From Bacillota bacterium (lineage in GTDB: Bacteria; Bacillota; Sulfobacillia; JABLXB01): a stretch of DNA of 34,781 nt. The notes below the pieces were generated by a model that searched no databases, was not told where the DNA came from, and saw only the letters and a list, made by a program, of their open reading frames with translations. The translations under genes were made by a program, and so were the position numbers. Numbering within the stretch: the stretch's first letter is position 1; each line of letters begins with the position of its first letter. Shown in pieces: positions 15,652-23,388 of the stretch. The DNA lies in assembly GCA_018434225.1 (NCBI GenBank), contig JAHDPS010000015.1, positions 1-34,781 of the forward strand, in the 5' to 3' direction.

Positions 15652-16094
15652 GAGTACTCCTCCCGGATTGCCGAGTCCCAGTCGCGGTAGAAGGCGGCCA
15701 GATCCGGCGCCAAATCAGCATGACGCAGTATTACCCCGGCTACGAAATCGGCCAGGGCCGCAGCGTCTCTGCTGAACAGCATCCTTCCTGTCTCAAGGAT
15801 GCGCATCTGAAGTATGACCGGAACGGCCCGGAGGTTCACCACATCGACATCGTCGGTCTCCGCGATTCTCGCAATCTCGGCGCCCACCGCGAGCTCACGG
15901 TTTAGGTCCCACTTGCGGCCCTCTGCGGGTAGGACCGCCATGTCCGCATCGGATAGAGGAGTCTGGTGTTTTGTGCCCAGTGACCCAAATAGATATAACG
16001 CGAGGATGTCGGCTTCGCCCTCGCAATAGCGCGCCATCTCTCGAACCTGCTTCTCGGTGATTCTGATGAGACTCGGCGTACGGGAGACTCTCAC
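15648..16094 (-). CDS. mntA: MNT-type minimal nucleotidyltransferase (antitoxin of a MNT-HEPN pair)
   Basis: A 148-residue nucleotidyltransferase of the MNT family. GSLGT at 37-41 (LFGSLGT) and the metal-binding pair SDADMAV (49-51) make up the GSx10DxD active site; TDDVDVVNL supplies the third carboxylate. Known MNT antitoxins add AMP to a HEPN toxin and so silence it. Here the HEPN partner survives only as a start of about 11 codons, so this antitoxin appears orphaned. The start is a GTG at 16094 with a weak binding site; ATG at residue 20 is an alternative, but the longer form keeps the usual N-terminal helix. Confidence 0.85.
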   Translation of the reverse strand: MRVSRTPSLIRITEKQVREMARYCEGEADILALYLFGSLGTKHQTPLSDADMAVLPAEGRKWDLNRELAVGAEIARIAETDDVDVVNLRAVPVILQMRILETGRMLFSRDAAALADFVAGVILRHADLAPDLAAFYRDWDSAIREEYS

Positions 16095-16217
16095 GAAGGC
16101 ATCCCTCTCGTGCGGCGACTATTCAGATTCTCTTGTCACCTACGTGGTATTCTATTCCAACACAGGCCCCTTGCCCAACTCCCCTCGCGCAGCCGCCCCG
16201 CGATCATTCTCTCTGGA

Positions 16218-17033
16218 TCACTTCGTCGGTATGCCCACCTCAAGCCCGGGTTGAATAGCCGCAATCTCGGCCAGGAACCTGTCGGCCTCCCTCCGGATGT
16301 GATCCCCGAGGACCGGAGTGGATATTACGCTGAGCACCTTGCATTGGAGCAGCAATTCAGTCCCTGCGGCCTTGAAATCCCTCAGCATAGTGGTGTTTGT
16401 AACGACATCCTCCGTGAAGCGCTGGACCGTCCTGAACGACGCGGGGCAGGATTCGGCCATCGATGAAAGCTCATTGGCTGTCTGCATCAGGGCCACGAAG
16501 GTTGAGCGGAAGCCCTCGGCTTTCCCGAGCAAGCCCCTTTCCGAGGGATCGAGTAGCCCGACGATGAACTCCGTGTGCTCCTTCATCAACCGCAGCCAGA
16601 AAGCCTCTACCGCAAGGATTGCATGGACGGGGCTGATGGGCTGGCTTGGGCACTGGAGCATCTCGAGGAGCCTGAAGAAATGCATTGCCTCACGCGTAAT
16701 GTGGTCGAGCAGCGACGGGTACAGTGAGCCGCCCAGACTACACTGCACCGCCATTCTGATGAGTCCGCGCTTGAACTCGATCAGCCTGGCTACTGCAAGC
16801 ATTGTCTCTTGAATGAACGGCATACTGACCGCAAACCCAGGGGCAAGGGCGCGGTTTTCGAGGGCCTCAAAAAGCTGCATGAAGGAATTCGCCTCGAAGA
16901 TCAGGGCGGCTTGATTAGGGGGGAGACCCAGGGCGATGAAAAGGGAGTGCTCCTTCATTATTCGGAGCCAAAACCGCAGATTTGAAACGGCGTCTCCGAC
17001 GGGAGGAAGCCAGGGTCTAACTGTCCGGTCCAT
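16218..17033 (-). CDS. DUF2935 protein (two helical-bundle repeats)
   Basis: A 271-residue all-helical protein with two copies of a DUF2935 unit. The first contains FWLRIMKEHSLFIALGL and REAMHFFRLL; the second FWLRLMKEHTEFIVGLL and RREADRFLAEI. Each repeat has KEH and RExxxF motifs arranged as in ferritin-like or hemerythrin-like bundles, so metal binding is plausible but unproven. DUF2935 is found mainly in spore-forming Bacillota and supports the host inference. Expressed alone from the region 17034-17100, which contains a 7-bp-arm inverted repeat. Confidence 0.85.
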   Translation of the reverse strand: MDRTVRPWLPPVGDAVSNLRFWLRIMKEHSLFIALGLPPNQAALIFEANSFMQLFEALENRALAPGFAVSMPFIQETMLAVARLIEFKRGLIRMAVQCSLGGSLYPSLLDHITREAMHFFRLLEMLQCPSQPISPVHAILAVEAFWLRLMKEHTEFIVGLLDPSERGLLGKAEGFRSTFVALMQTANELSSMAESCPASFRTVQRFTEDVVTNTTMLRDFKAAGTELLLQCKVLSVISTPVLGDHIRREADRFLAEIAAIQPGLEVGIPTK

Positions 17034-17046
17034 GCCACATAACCCC

Positions 17047-17071
17047 CGATCACGATGTTATGTTGTGATCG
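17047..17071. promoter_or_regulatory. Inverted repeat upstream of the DUF2935 gene
   Basis: CGATCAC (17047-17053) and GTGATCG (17065-17071) form 7-bp arms around an 11-base centre, 14 bases upstream of the DUF2935 start. The arm-centre-arm layout is that of a dimeric regulator site; it could also fold as an mRNA leader hairpin. Confidence 0.35.
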
Positions 17072-17214
17072 TATTCCCCGGGAAGCCCCTCTGTGATTAG
17101 AGCAATATATCTGTTGACCACAGCCGATAGCCCCGTATACTGGTATTGTGATCATCCAGCACTTCAGCGGAAGGCGGTCTGGACGATGTCCGCGGTTCGA
17201 ACGGGGGAATCGGT

Positions 17215-17961
17215 TTGACTGGGCAGGGCGGTAGCGGCGACTTCTGGACTGGGTTGAGGCAATTCACTCCCCTGGCGGTCAGCATCTTCGGCTACGGCCT
17301 CGCGTTTGGGGTCCTGGCGAGGCAAGCTGGGTTGTCCGTTCCGGAAATCGCCCTGATGTCGGCGCTCGTCTTCGCGGGATCGTCCCAGTTCGTGGCCATC
17401 GGGATGATCGGCGCGGGGGCGTCCGCGGGCCAGATCATCCTGGCGACACTCCTCTTGAACCTTCGCCACTTGCTGATGGGGGCATCCCTCGCGCCCTATC
17501 TCGCCGGTGTGCCCCTGTGCAAGCTCGCCGGCCTCGCGCATTTCATAGTCGACGAGGCGTACGCGCTGTCGATCGACCGGTTCCGCAAGTACGGCGGGAG
17601 CGCGGGCTACCTGCTAGGGGCGGGTATGGGGGCTTTTGTCGCCTGGTTATCGAGCACTGTCGTGTCCGGAACGGTTGGGAACCTGCTCGGCGACCCGTAC
17701 GCCCTGGGACTCGACTTCGCCTTCGTGGCGTGCTTCATCGGGCTCCTGGTCCCTCAATTGAACGGCGTCGAGGCATGGATATCGTTTTTGGTGGCCGCCG
17801 TCGTGTCCCTGGCGGCCGGCCGGGTGTTGCCGGGGAAGTGGTACATAGTCGTCGCCGCGGTAGCCGCGGCGGCGGCGGGAACGGTGGTGGAATCCTGTGC
17901 GGCCGGAAATCGTGTGCATCGTCCTGGGCATGGCCCTGGTGACGTACCTCACCAGGGTTAG
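17215..17961 (+). CDS. azlC: AzlC family branched-chain amino acid exporter, large subunit
   Basis: A 248-residue membrane protein matching AzlC: GLRQFTPLAVSIFGYGLAFG, the hallmark FAGSSQFVAIGMIGAG, then LLLNLRHLLMGASLAPY and FIVDEAYAL. About six or seven hydrophobic segments follow. With AzlD it forms an exporter of branched-chain or analogous amino acids. A TTG at 2-3 residues before the first family position is taken as the start; no ATG is nearby. Its 3' end overlaps azlD by 65 bases in another frame, so the last 20 residues (rich in Gly/His) are a coding consequence of that overlap. Confidence 0.88.
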   Translation: MTGQGGSGDFWTGLRQFTPLAVSIFGYGLAFGVLARQAGLSVPEIALMSALVFAGSSQFVAIGMIGAGASAGQIILATLLLNLRHLLMGASLAPYLAGVPLCKLAGLAHFIVDEAYALSIDRFRKYGGSAGYLLGAGMGAFVAWLSSTVVSGTVGNLLGDPYALGLDFAFVACFIGLLVPQLNGVEAWISFLVAAVVSLAAGRVLPGKWYIVVAAVAAAAAGTVVESCAAGNRVHRPGHGPGDVPHQG

Positions 17962-18217
17962 TCTCCTGGTCATTGTCGGGAGATCTCCTGTGCCCGGGGC
18001 CGTGATCAGGGGTTTGAAATACATCCCGATCGGGATCCTGGCCGCCGTAGTGATACCCGGGGTCCTGGTCGTCGACGGCAGGATAGACATATCGCCGTCC
18101 AACTTCGCGATCGCAGGCGGCATTGTGTCCGGGCTCATCGCGGCGAAATGGAAGAATGTGCTCCTCGCCATGTTGGGCGGGGTTTTAGTGGTTGTGTTCC
18201 TCAGATTCGCATTCTAG
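17897..18217 (+). CDS. azlD: AzlD family exporter small subunit
   Basis: A 106-residue membrane protein with the AzlD pattern: IVLGMALVTYLTRVSLLVI, a central RGLKYIPIGILAAVVIPGVLV and a C-terminal hydrophobic segment. It pairs with the upstream AzlC. GTG 17897 lies inside azlC, a usual overlap for this pair. The TAG stop is within the first copy of a 13-bp duplication (18210-18235), which also carries the stop of the convergent ABC permease. Confidence 0.87.
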   Translation: MRPEIVCIVLGMALVTYLTRVSLLVIVGRSPVPGAVIRGLKYIPIGILAAVVIPGVLVVDGRIDISPSNFAIAGGIVSGLIAAKWKNVLLAMLGGVLVVVFLRFAF

Positions 18218-18235
18218 GACCACATTCTAGGACCA
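18210..18235. repeat. 13-bp exact tandem duplication containing two opposing stop codons
   Basis: CATTCTAGGACCA occurs twice back to back (18210-18222 and 18223-18235). The first copy holds the azlD stop (TAG 18215-18217); the second holds the stop of the minus-strand ABC permease (CTA 18227-18229). Confidence 0.9.
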
Positions 18236-18904
18236 GATGAACTCGCGCCGCATGAAGCGCCACAGGCCCAGCAAGAGAACCACTCCGGCGTACACTAGAC
18301 ACCTGATCGTCTGCGGCTCACCCATTCCCGCCGCCGCCCTGGCGTTTTCCACCAGGGGAGGTAGCAGGATCGCCAGTCGCCGCCAGGGCTCCTGATCGAA
18401 GTTCCCCAGACTGAGTATTACAGCTGAAGCCGCCAGGTACGGCTCTATGGCCCTTCCGGTGAGGGTGGAGAACAAGGTGAAAAGCGCCACGGGCGCCAGC
18501 ACGTTGCCCCCAAGGCTCCAGAGCAACGGCCGCATTGCCCCGGCCGGAATACCCCCCGGTATCCGGACCGCAGCCCACAAGTACGCGCCTATGGTCGCTA
18601 TCCAGAAGACTGTGACCAGGATGGAGGCGAGAACTGTCGCCGCGTAGTAAGCCGGTCTCCCCGATTTCAACACCAGTATGTCCATCTTGCTGTCGGCGTT
18701 CTGCCAGATCATGAACCCGGTCGAGAGGGCGGCCAGCACGACTACCGCGAAGCTCAGCAGCAGGGCAACCTCATTCCAGTCGTGGGGGAAGCGTGGATCC
18801 AGCATCAGGCCCAGGAAAAGGGCCACGGCCAGAGATTGGAACGCGACCGCCTTGCCTCGGAAGTATTGTCGCCAGAATGCCATCACCAGAGCGGATACTT
18901 TCAT
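18227..18904 (-). CDS. ABC-2 type transporter permease
   Basis: A 225-residue protein with six hydrophobic segments: SLAVALFLGLMLD, LLLSFAVVVLAALSTGFMIW, ATVLASILVTVFWIATIGAY, NVLAPVALFTLFSTL, AASAVILSLG and LVYAGVVLLLGLW. It ends in a basic tail. This is the layout of an ABC-2 exporter permease subunit. Its ATG overlaps the stop of the ATPase gene by 4 bases, so the two form one transporter. The substrate cannot be told; drug, lipid or peptide export are the usual roles. Confidence 0.8.
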   Translation of the reverse strand: MKVSALVMAFWRQYFRGKAVAFQSLAVALFLGLMLDPRFPHDWNEVALLLSFAVVVLAALSTGFMIWQNADSKMDILVLKSGRPAYYAATVLASILVTVFWIATIGAYLWAAVRIPGGIPAGAMRPLLWSLGGNVLAPVALFTLFSTLTGRAIEPYLAASAVILSLGNFDQEPWRRLAILLPPLVENARAAAGMGEPQTIRCLVYAGVVLLLGLWRFMRREFIWS

Positions 18905-19803
18905 TCCTCTTTCCCCCTCGATCCCGTCGCCGCCAGGAAGGCCTCCTCCAGTAGAAACCCGGCGTGTCTAAGGCCGAACAGCCGTATTCCGCGCTGGTTC
19001 ATGAGTCGCATCAGGGCGAAGTAGCGCTCATCGTCGAGGTCGTCGAGGCGTATCTTCCGCCCATCGATCTCGAAACGCAGGCCGAGACTGGACAGGTCAC
19101 CCTCGAGAACAGCCGCTTCCACGTCCAATTCTATCTCCGTCTTCTCGCGATGCTGCCGGGCGAGTTCCTCGATGTTGCGGTCCAGCGCCAGCCGGCCCTT
19201 GTGGAGGATGCCAACGCGATGGCATACCCTCTCGATCTCCGCCAGGTAGTGCGAGCTGAACAGGATCGTCTTGCACTGCCTGTTGATGAACACGATGAGA
19301 TCCCTGATCCCCTTCTGTCCCAGTGGATCCAGGCCCGCCGCAGGCTCATCCATCACAATGAAGTCCGAGTCGCCGAGGATGGCCTGGGCGATCCCCAGGC
19401 GCTGCACCATGCCGCGGGATAGAGTGCCGATCTTCGCGCCGGCCTTGCCCGTAAGGTCGACCACACCCAGCACCTCGTCGACCTGGCCCTTCAGTTTCCT
19501 TCCTCCCAGCCCCACGGTTTGCCCCATGACGTTCAGGTATTCCCGAACACTGAAGGCCGTGTAGAAGGCCGGCCGTTCGGGGACATAGCCGATGCGCATC
19601 CCGCGCTGGAACTGGATCCGCCCCGAGGTAGGCCGGAGCAGCCCCAGGATGAGGCGGATGAGGGTGGTTTTCCCAGCCCCGTTCTCCCCCACGAGGCCGT
19701 AGACTTCGCCCCGCTGAAAGGACATGGAGACATCCTTCAACGCCCAGCCGGACGCTCCCGGATACCTCTTGCGGAGGTCCTCTATTTGCGCGAGCGTCTC
19801 CAT
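18901..19803 (-). CDS. ABC transporter ATP-binding protein
   Basis: A 300-residue ABC ATPase with Walker A GENGAGKTT (39-47), signature LSRGMVQRLGIAQA, Walker B FIVMDEPAAGLDP and a switch His in SSHYLAE. The C-terminal 90 residues form the extra beta domain seen in CcmA/BcrA-type ATPases of ABC-2 exporters. ATG 19801-19803 has a GGGGGGC site upstream. It is the first gene of a two-gene transporter operon, coupled to the permease by an ATGA overlap. A small membrane protein gene lies 109 bases upstream on the same strand. Confidence 0.9.
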   Translation of the reverse strand: METLAQIEDLRKRYPGASGWALKDVSMSFQRGEVYGLVGENGAGKTTLIRLILGLLRPTSGRIQFQRGMRIGYVPERPAFYTAFSVREYLNVMGQTVGLGGRKLKGQVDEVLGVVDLTGKAGAKIGTLSRGMVQRLGIAQAILGDSDFIVMDEPAAGLDPLGQKGIRDLIVFINRQCKTILFSSHYLAEIERVCHRVGILHKGRLALDRNIEELARQHREKTEIELDVEAAVLEGDLSSLGLRFEIDGRKIRLDDLDDERYFALMRLMNQRGIRLFGLRHAGFLLEEAFLAATGSRGKEE

Positions 19804-19912
19804 CCACAGCCCCCCGTCTTAGAACCTGAACATCTTCCTGCGCAACTGTTCGAATATCGTATGGCTTTTGACTGTTTGGTGTTCATGGTACGCCGGCGGC
19901 CGGCGATTCCCT

Positions 19913-20128
19913 TCAATTCTCGGATTCGCTCTCGGCGGATTCCTTGCCCGATTCGCGGTTCACGCGCAGCACCAGGCGAACGGTGAATCTAGCCACAGCG
20001 CAACGGACGCGCGGCAGCCTCTTGTACCTGCCTGTGACGGTCAGGGCGAGCTTTCCCGAGAGAAGAAGCGCCGGGATCGTGCCCAGCAATACTGCCACCA
20101 CGAGCTTGACGACTTCCCTCCAGGACAT
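19913..20128 (-). CDS. Small membrane protein, unknown function
   Basis: A 71-residue protein with one strong hydrophobic helix (VVKLVVAVLLGTIPALLLSG, residues 7-26), a very basic central region and an acidic tail (ESGKESAESESEN). GGGAGGG sits about 8 bases before the ATG, which supports real translation despite the short length. It could be a small subunit or regulator linked to the ABC transporter downstream; no family was recognised. Confidence 0.55.
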   Translation of the reverse strand: MSWREVVKLVVAVLLGTIPALLLSGKLALTVTGRYKRLPRVRCAVARFTVRLVLRVNRESGKESAESESEN

Positions 20129-20373
20129 AATGGACCCTCCCGTTGGATCCTTCCGGTAGACCCCTGAAGTGAGTCAGGCCGATCCAGGTTCGTGCGGCGG
20201 GGAGTTCGGTGACGTGGGGTGGGGGTGACGATGACGATTGTGCGGAGTGCGGTGGCTCTGTCACATCAGGGTTCCTTCCCCCTGTATGGGGATTGCCCGA
20301 TCGCTCCGCTTTCAAGAAGGCGTACGAATCCGTTTGTCGCCGTGATTCCAATTTCTAGACGATGGACAGACGA

Positions 20374-22116
20374 TTAGGTTCCGCTGGGTTCCATCGCGGG
20401 ATAGGCGGACGCGCGCTGCGCCTCCTCGAGGATCTCCAGGAGTGTCTCGACCACCCTGGGATCGAACTGCTTTCCGGCCTGGTCGCGGATGTGGCGGCAG
20501 ACCTTTTCCTTCGGCCAGGCCGCGCGGTAGGGCCTCTCCGAGCGGAGCGCGTCGTACACGTCGGCAACGGAGAACGCCCTTGCGGCTATCGGTATCTTTT
20601 CCCCCCGGATACCCTGGGGGTATCCCTCGCCGTCCCAGCGCTCGTGGTGACAGTACGGTATGTCGAGGGCCCTGTTCAGGTAGGAAATGGACGACAGGAG
20701 TTCGTACGCGTACACCGGATGTTGGCGCATGATTATCCATTCCTCGGCGGTCAACGGCCCCGGCTTCAAAAGGATACTGTCCGGTATGCCGATCTTGCCG
20801 ATATCGTGCAATAACGCGCCGCGTCGCAGGTGGACGAGGTCCAGGCCGCTCATGCCGAGTCTCCTGGCGATGCGCATCGTCATTTCCGTTACGCGCCGGG
20901 AATGGCCTTCGGTTTCGTGATCCCGCAGGTCCAATGCCCTGACGAGGCTCTCGAGAGTCTCTTCGTACGCCCTGGTCAGCTCGACGTGGGACTGCTGCAA
21001 ATCGCCGATGAGCGTTGCGTTAGCGGCGACCATCCTGTCGAACGCCCTCGCCAGCTGGCCGAACTCGCTGTTGTCTCTGAGATTAGTGCGGACTACGAGG
21101 TCCCCCTTGGCCAGGCGGTCGGTGGCGCTGAGCAACACGCGAAGGGCGCGATTGACGAACAGCTCGCCGCCCATCCAGACCACGCAAAGCGCCAGCGCAA
21201 ACACGAACGCCAGACCGAGGAGGTTCCGCGCGAACATCCGGTCCGCGCTCCTGTACAGCACCGCCGCTGGGATGCCGACGCTCACCCACAGGCCGTTGCC
21301 GGTCTCGCCGATGTAGACCCTGCTGTACGCATGCAACGTCGGAGTCGGTCCCAACGTCATGATGGTCCCTTCGTCCCGGCTGCCCCGGATCGCTTCGGCC
21401 ACCGCCGGATCGGGAACAGGCTTGCCCAACCACCCCTCGGTATCTGGACGCCTCGCGAGTACGGTGCCGTTGCGGTCCATTATCGTGAAGACTGAGCCCT
21501 CCGGGAACCTGACATCTTCCGCGAGACGGTCGAGCGAAGTGAGATCCAGGGCCGCGTACAGGACCGCGTGGACCCGACCGCAATCGTTTCTGACCGGATA
21601 CCCGAAACTAATAGTCGCCTTGCCGGTGCTCCGCCCGATCTGGTACTCGCCTACGGCGAAGTCGTTGTAATTGACGGCCTTCTGGAAGTAGCTGCGGTCG
21701 GTTATGTCGATAACATCCCCGGGCAAATTGGGCACGCTGCACACGATGCAGCCGTCGAGCGTTGCGAGGCCGAATACCAGGTACGGCGCCCGCTCCTTCA
21801 GCATGTTTTGGAAGAGCGCCCCACATGCGGCGGCGTTTCCATCTCGCACGTCGGGGAGCTGCGCCATGGTTTCGAGCAGTTGACGGGTCCCCTCGACGAT
21901 CTGTCGCTCGCTCACGGACGCGAAGCGAAGCAGCTGAAGGGCGTTCTCTTCCACGGAAGCGACAGTCAGCCTTCGTTGCTCCGCCGCTGTTGAGAAGAAC
22001 ATCAGGAGCGTAGGCAGCAGCGCGAGCAAGACGATTAATGACAGGCGCTCGCGAATACCCCAGAACACCGGTTTTGTCACCTCGTTTCCCTCTGCTTTAG
22101 TGGCAGTGGCTGCCAT
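20374..22116 (-). CDS. Membrane sensor with Cache, HAMP and HD-GYP c-di-GMP phosphodiesterase domains
   Basis: A 580-residue signalling protein. A first membrane helix (LSLIVLLALLPTLLMFF, about 25-41) leads to an extracellular double-Cache sensor domain with ITDRSYFQKAV and GRSTGKATISFGYPV. A second helix (LLGLAFVFALALCVVWMGG) and a HAMP segment (LLSATDRLAKGDL) follow. The C-terminal HD-GYP domain has LLHDIGKIGIPDSIL, the HHERWDGEGYPQG signature and ADVYDALRSERPY. HD-GYP enzymes hydrolyse c-di-GMP to GMP using a metal cluster; the key HD, HH and GYP positions are kept, so it should be active. It diverges from a PilT-like/diguanylate cyclase unit, with a repeat-palindrome element in the shared upstream region. 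Confidence 0.9.
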   Translation of the reverse strand: MAATATKAEGNEVTKPVFWGIRERLSLIVLLALLPTLLMFFSTAAEQRRLTVASVEENALQLLRFASVSERQIVEGTRQLLETMAQLPDVRDGNAAACGALFQNMLKERAPYLVFGLATLDGCIVCSVPNLPGDVIDITDRSYFQKAVNYNDFAVGEYQIGRSTGKATISFGYPVRNDCGRVHAVLYAALDLTSLDRLAEDVRFPEGSVFTIMDRNGTVLARRPDTEGWLGKPVPDPAVAEAIRGSRDEGTIMTLGPTPTLHAYSRVYIGETGNGLWVSVGIPAAVLYRSADRMFARNLLGLAFVFALALCVVWMGGELFVNRALRVLLSATDRLAKGDLVVRTNLRDNSEFGQLARAFDRMVAANATLIGDLQQSHVELTRAYEETLESLVRALDLRDHETEGHSRRVTEMTMRIARRLGMSGLDLVHLRRGALLHDIGKIGIPDSILLKPGPLTAEEWIIMRQHPVYAYELLSSISYLNRALDIPYCHHERWDGEGYPQGIRGEKIPIAARAFSVADVYDALRSERPYRAAWPKEKVCRHIRDQAGKQFDPRVVETLLEILEEAQRASAYPAMEPSGT

Positions 22117-22203
22117 CCGACACAGTATCCTATGCGCTTGGGGGACTTATGTTAACATTCGACGTTTTCCCAGTGACCGGCGGCGGGCTTTCAACGTAGT
22201 ATG

Positions 22204-22237
22204 GTTCAGGCTGAACAATTCAGGCTGAACGGTTCAG
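22204..22237. repeat. Overlapping palindromes in a 14-bp direct repeat between divergent genes
   Basis: GTTCAGGCTGAAC (22204-22216) is a perfect 13-bp palindrome and its core TTCAGGCTGAA recurs at 22219-22229. CTGAACGGTTCAG (22225-22237) is a third symmetric block. The unit repeats every 14 bases. It lies between the HD-GYP gene and the PilT-like gene and looks like a two- or three-site operator. Confidence 0.5.
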
Positions 22238-22299
22238 AAGGAGCGGCGCGCCTGATCGCCGAGGCGGGCGGTTCCGGCGTTGAGCCTGCGAATTAAATA

Positions 22300-23349
22300 G
22301 TGAGAGGAAGATACCAATTGGAGATGCGCGGGCTTCTCGAGACTGCGGTGGCCGGGCTTGCGTCCGACGTCCACATAACTGTTGAGTCGGCGCCCGCCTT
22401 GAGGATACACGGGGAACTGCAGAGGATGGATTGCGAAGCGATTACCCCTCGTGTCGCGGAGGGCCTGTTTCTGTCGATCTGCCCGCCGGACCTGGTGGAT
22501 AGATTCACGGGGTTGGGTCAGGTCGATTTCTCGTACAGTATCCCCGGTCTCAGTAGGTTCAGGGTGAACGCCTTCAGACAACGGGGATCGGTCGCGATGT
22601 GCGTGCGCCTTCTCTCTTCGCAGATGCCGACGATCGATGGCCTCCGCCTACCGGAGGTCGTTGGACACCTCGCGGGGATGGAGTACGGACTGGTGTTGGT
22701 CACCGGTCCGACGGGCTCCGGCAAGTCCTCGACTCTGGCCGCCATGATCAACCAGATAAACGAGTCAAGGGCGTCGCACGTGATCACCCTGGAGGATCCG
22801 ATCGAGTACCTGCACCGGCACAAGCGAAGCATCGTCAACCAGCGCGAGGTCGGGACGGACACCAGATCGTTCGCTGACGGCGCGCGGGCGGCGTTGAGGG
22901 AGGATCCGGACGTCATCGTCATCGGGGAACTTCGCGATTTGGAGACGACGAGGACGGCGCTGTCCGCCGCGGAAACGGGTCACCTTGTGTTGGCGACGCT
23001 TCACGCCACGAGCGCACCGCAGGCTGTGAACAGGGTGGTCGACATGTATCCGTTGGAGCACCAGCGACAAGCCCAGGCCAATCTCTCCGCGGTAATCGAG
23101 GGTGTGATCTCGCAGCAGCTCATACCCATGGCGGGGGCCCCGGGACGCGCCGTCGCGTGCGAGGTGCTGGTGGGGGAACCCCGCGTTCGGGATATCATCC
23201 GCGCCGGCCGCGCCCACGAACTCCATGCGGTCATGGAGCGCGGCGCCGCCCACGGTATGAGAACGATGGCCCAGTCGTTGGAGGAACTCCAGCGGGTCGG
23301 CGCGATCGAGAGTAGTGAGGTCCAGGCGAGAACGGGCCTAGCAATGTGA
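22300..23349 (+). CDS. PilT-like type IV pilus retraction ATPase
   Basis: A 349-residue secretion ATPase of the PilT/GspE family. An N-terminal PAS-like part (SDVHITVESAPALRIHGEL) is followed by Walker A GPTGSGKSS (from 136), the Asp box TLEDPIEYLH, Walker B DVIVIGELRD and the His box LATLHATSA. The C-terminus keeps AHGMRTMAQSLEELQ. Length and the SDVHITV start fit PilT/PilU rather than PilB. No other pilus gene is in the window. The start is either GTG 22300 or ATG 22324; neither has a convincing binding site. A diguanylate cyclase gene follows 39 bases later, suggesting motility tied to c-di-GMP. Confidence 0.88.
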   Translation: MRGRYQLEMRGLLETAVAGLASDVHITVESAPALRIHGELQRMDCEAITPRVAEGLFLSICPPDLVDRFTGLGQVDFSYSIPGLSRFRVNAFRQRGSVAMCVRLLSSQMPTIDGLRLPEVVGHLAGMEYGLVLVTGPTGSGKSSTLAAMINQINESRASHVITLEDPIEYLHRHKRSIVNQREVGTDTRSFADGARAALREDPDVIVIGELRDLETTRTALSAAETGHLVLATLHATSAPQAVNRVVDMYPLEHQRQAQANLSAVIEGVISQQLIPMAGAPGRAVACEVLVGEPRVRDIIRAGRAHELHAVMERGAAHGMRTMAQSLEELQRVGAIESSEVQARTGLAM

Positions 23350-23388
23350 ACCGTTGCGAATCAGGTCGAGGATCCCGGAGGTATTACA

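Noticed and set aside
20129-20373. c-di-GMP riboswitch downstream of the HD-GYP gene
   Set aside because: The conserved GEMM core elements were looked for and not found on either strand.
20830-21495. 221-residue plus-strand frame
   Set aside because: Antisense to the HD-GYP protein, whose domains are complete and unambiguous.
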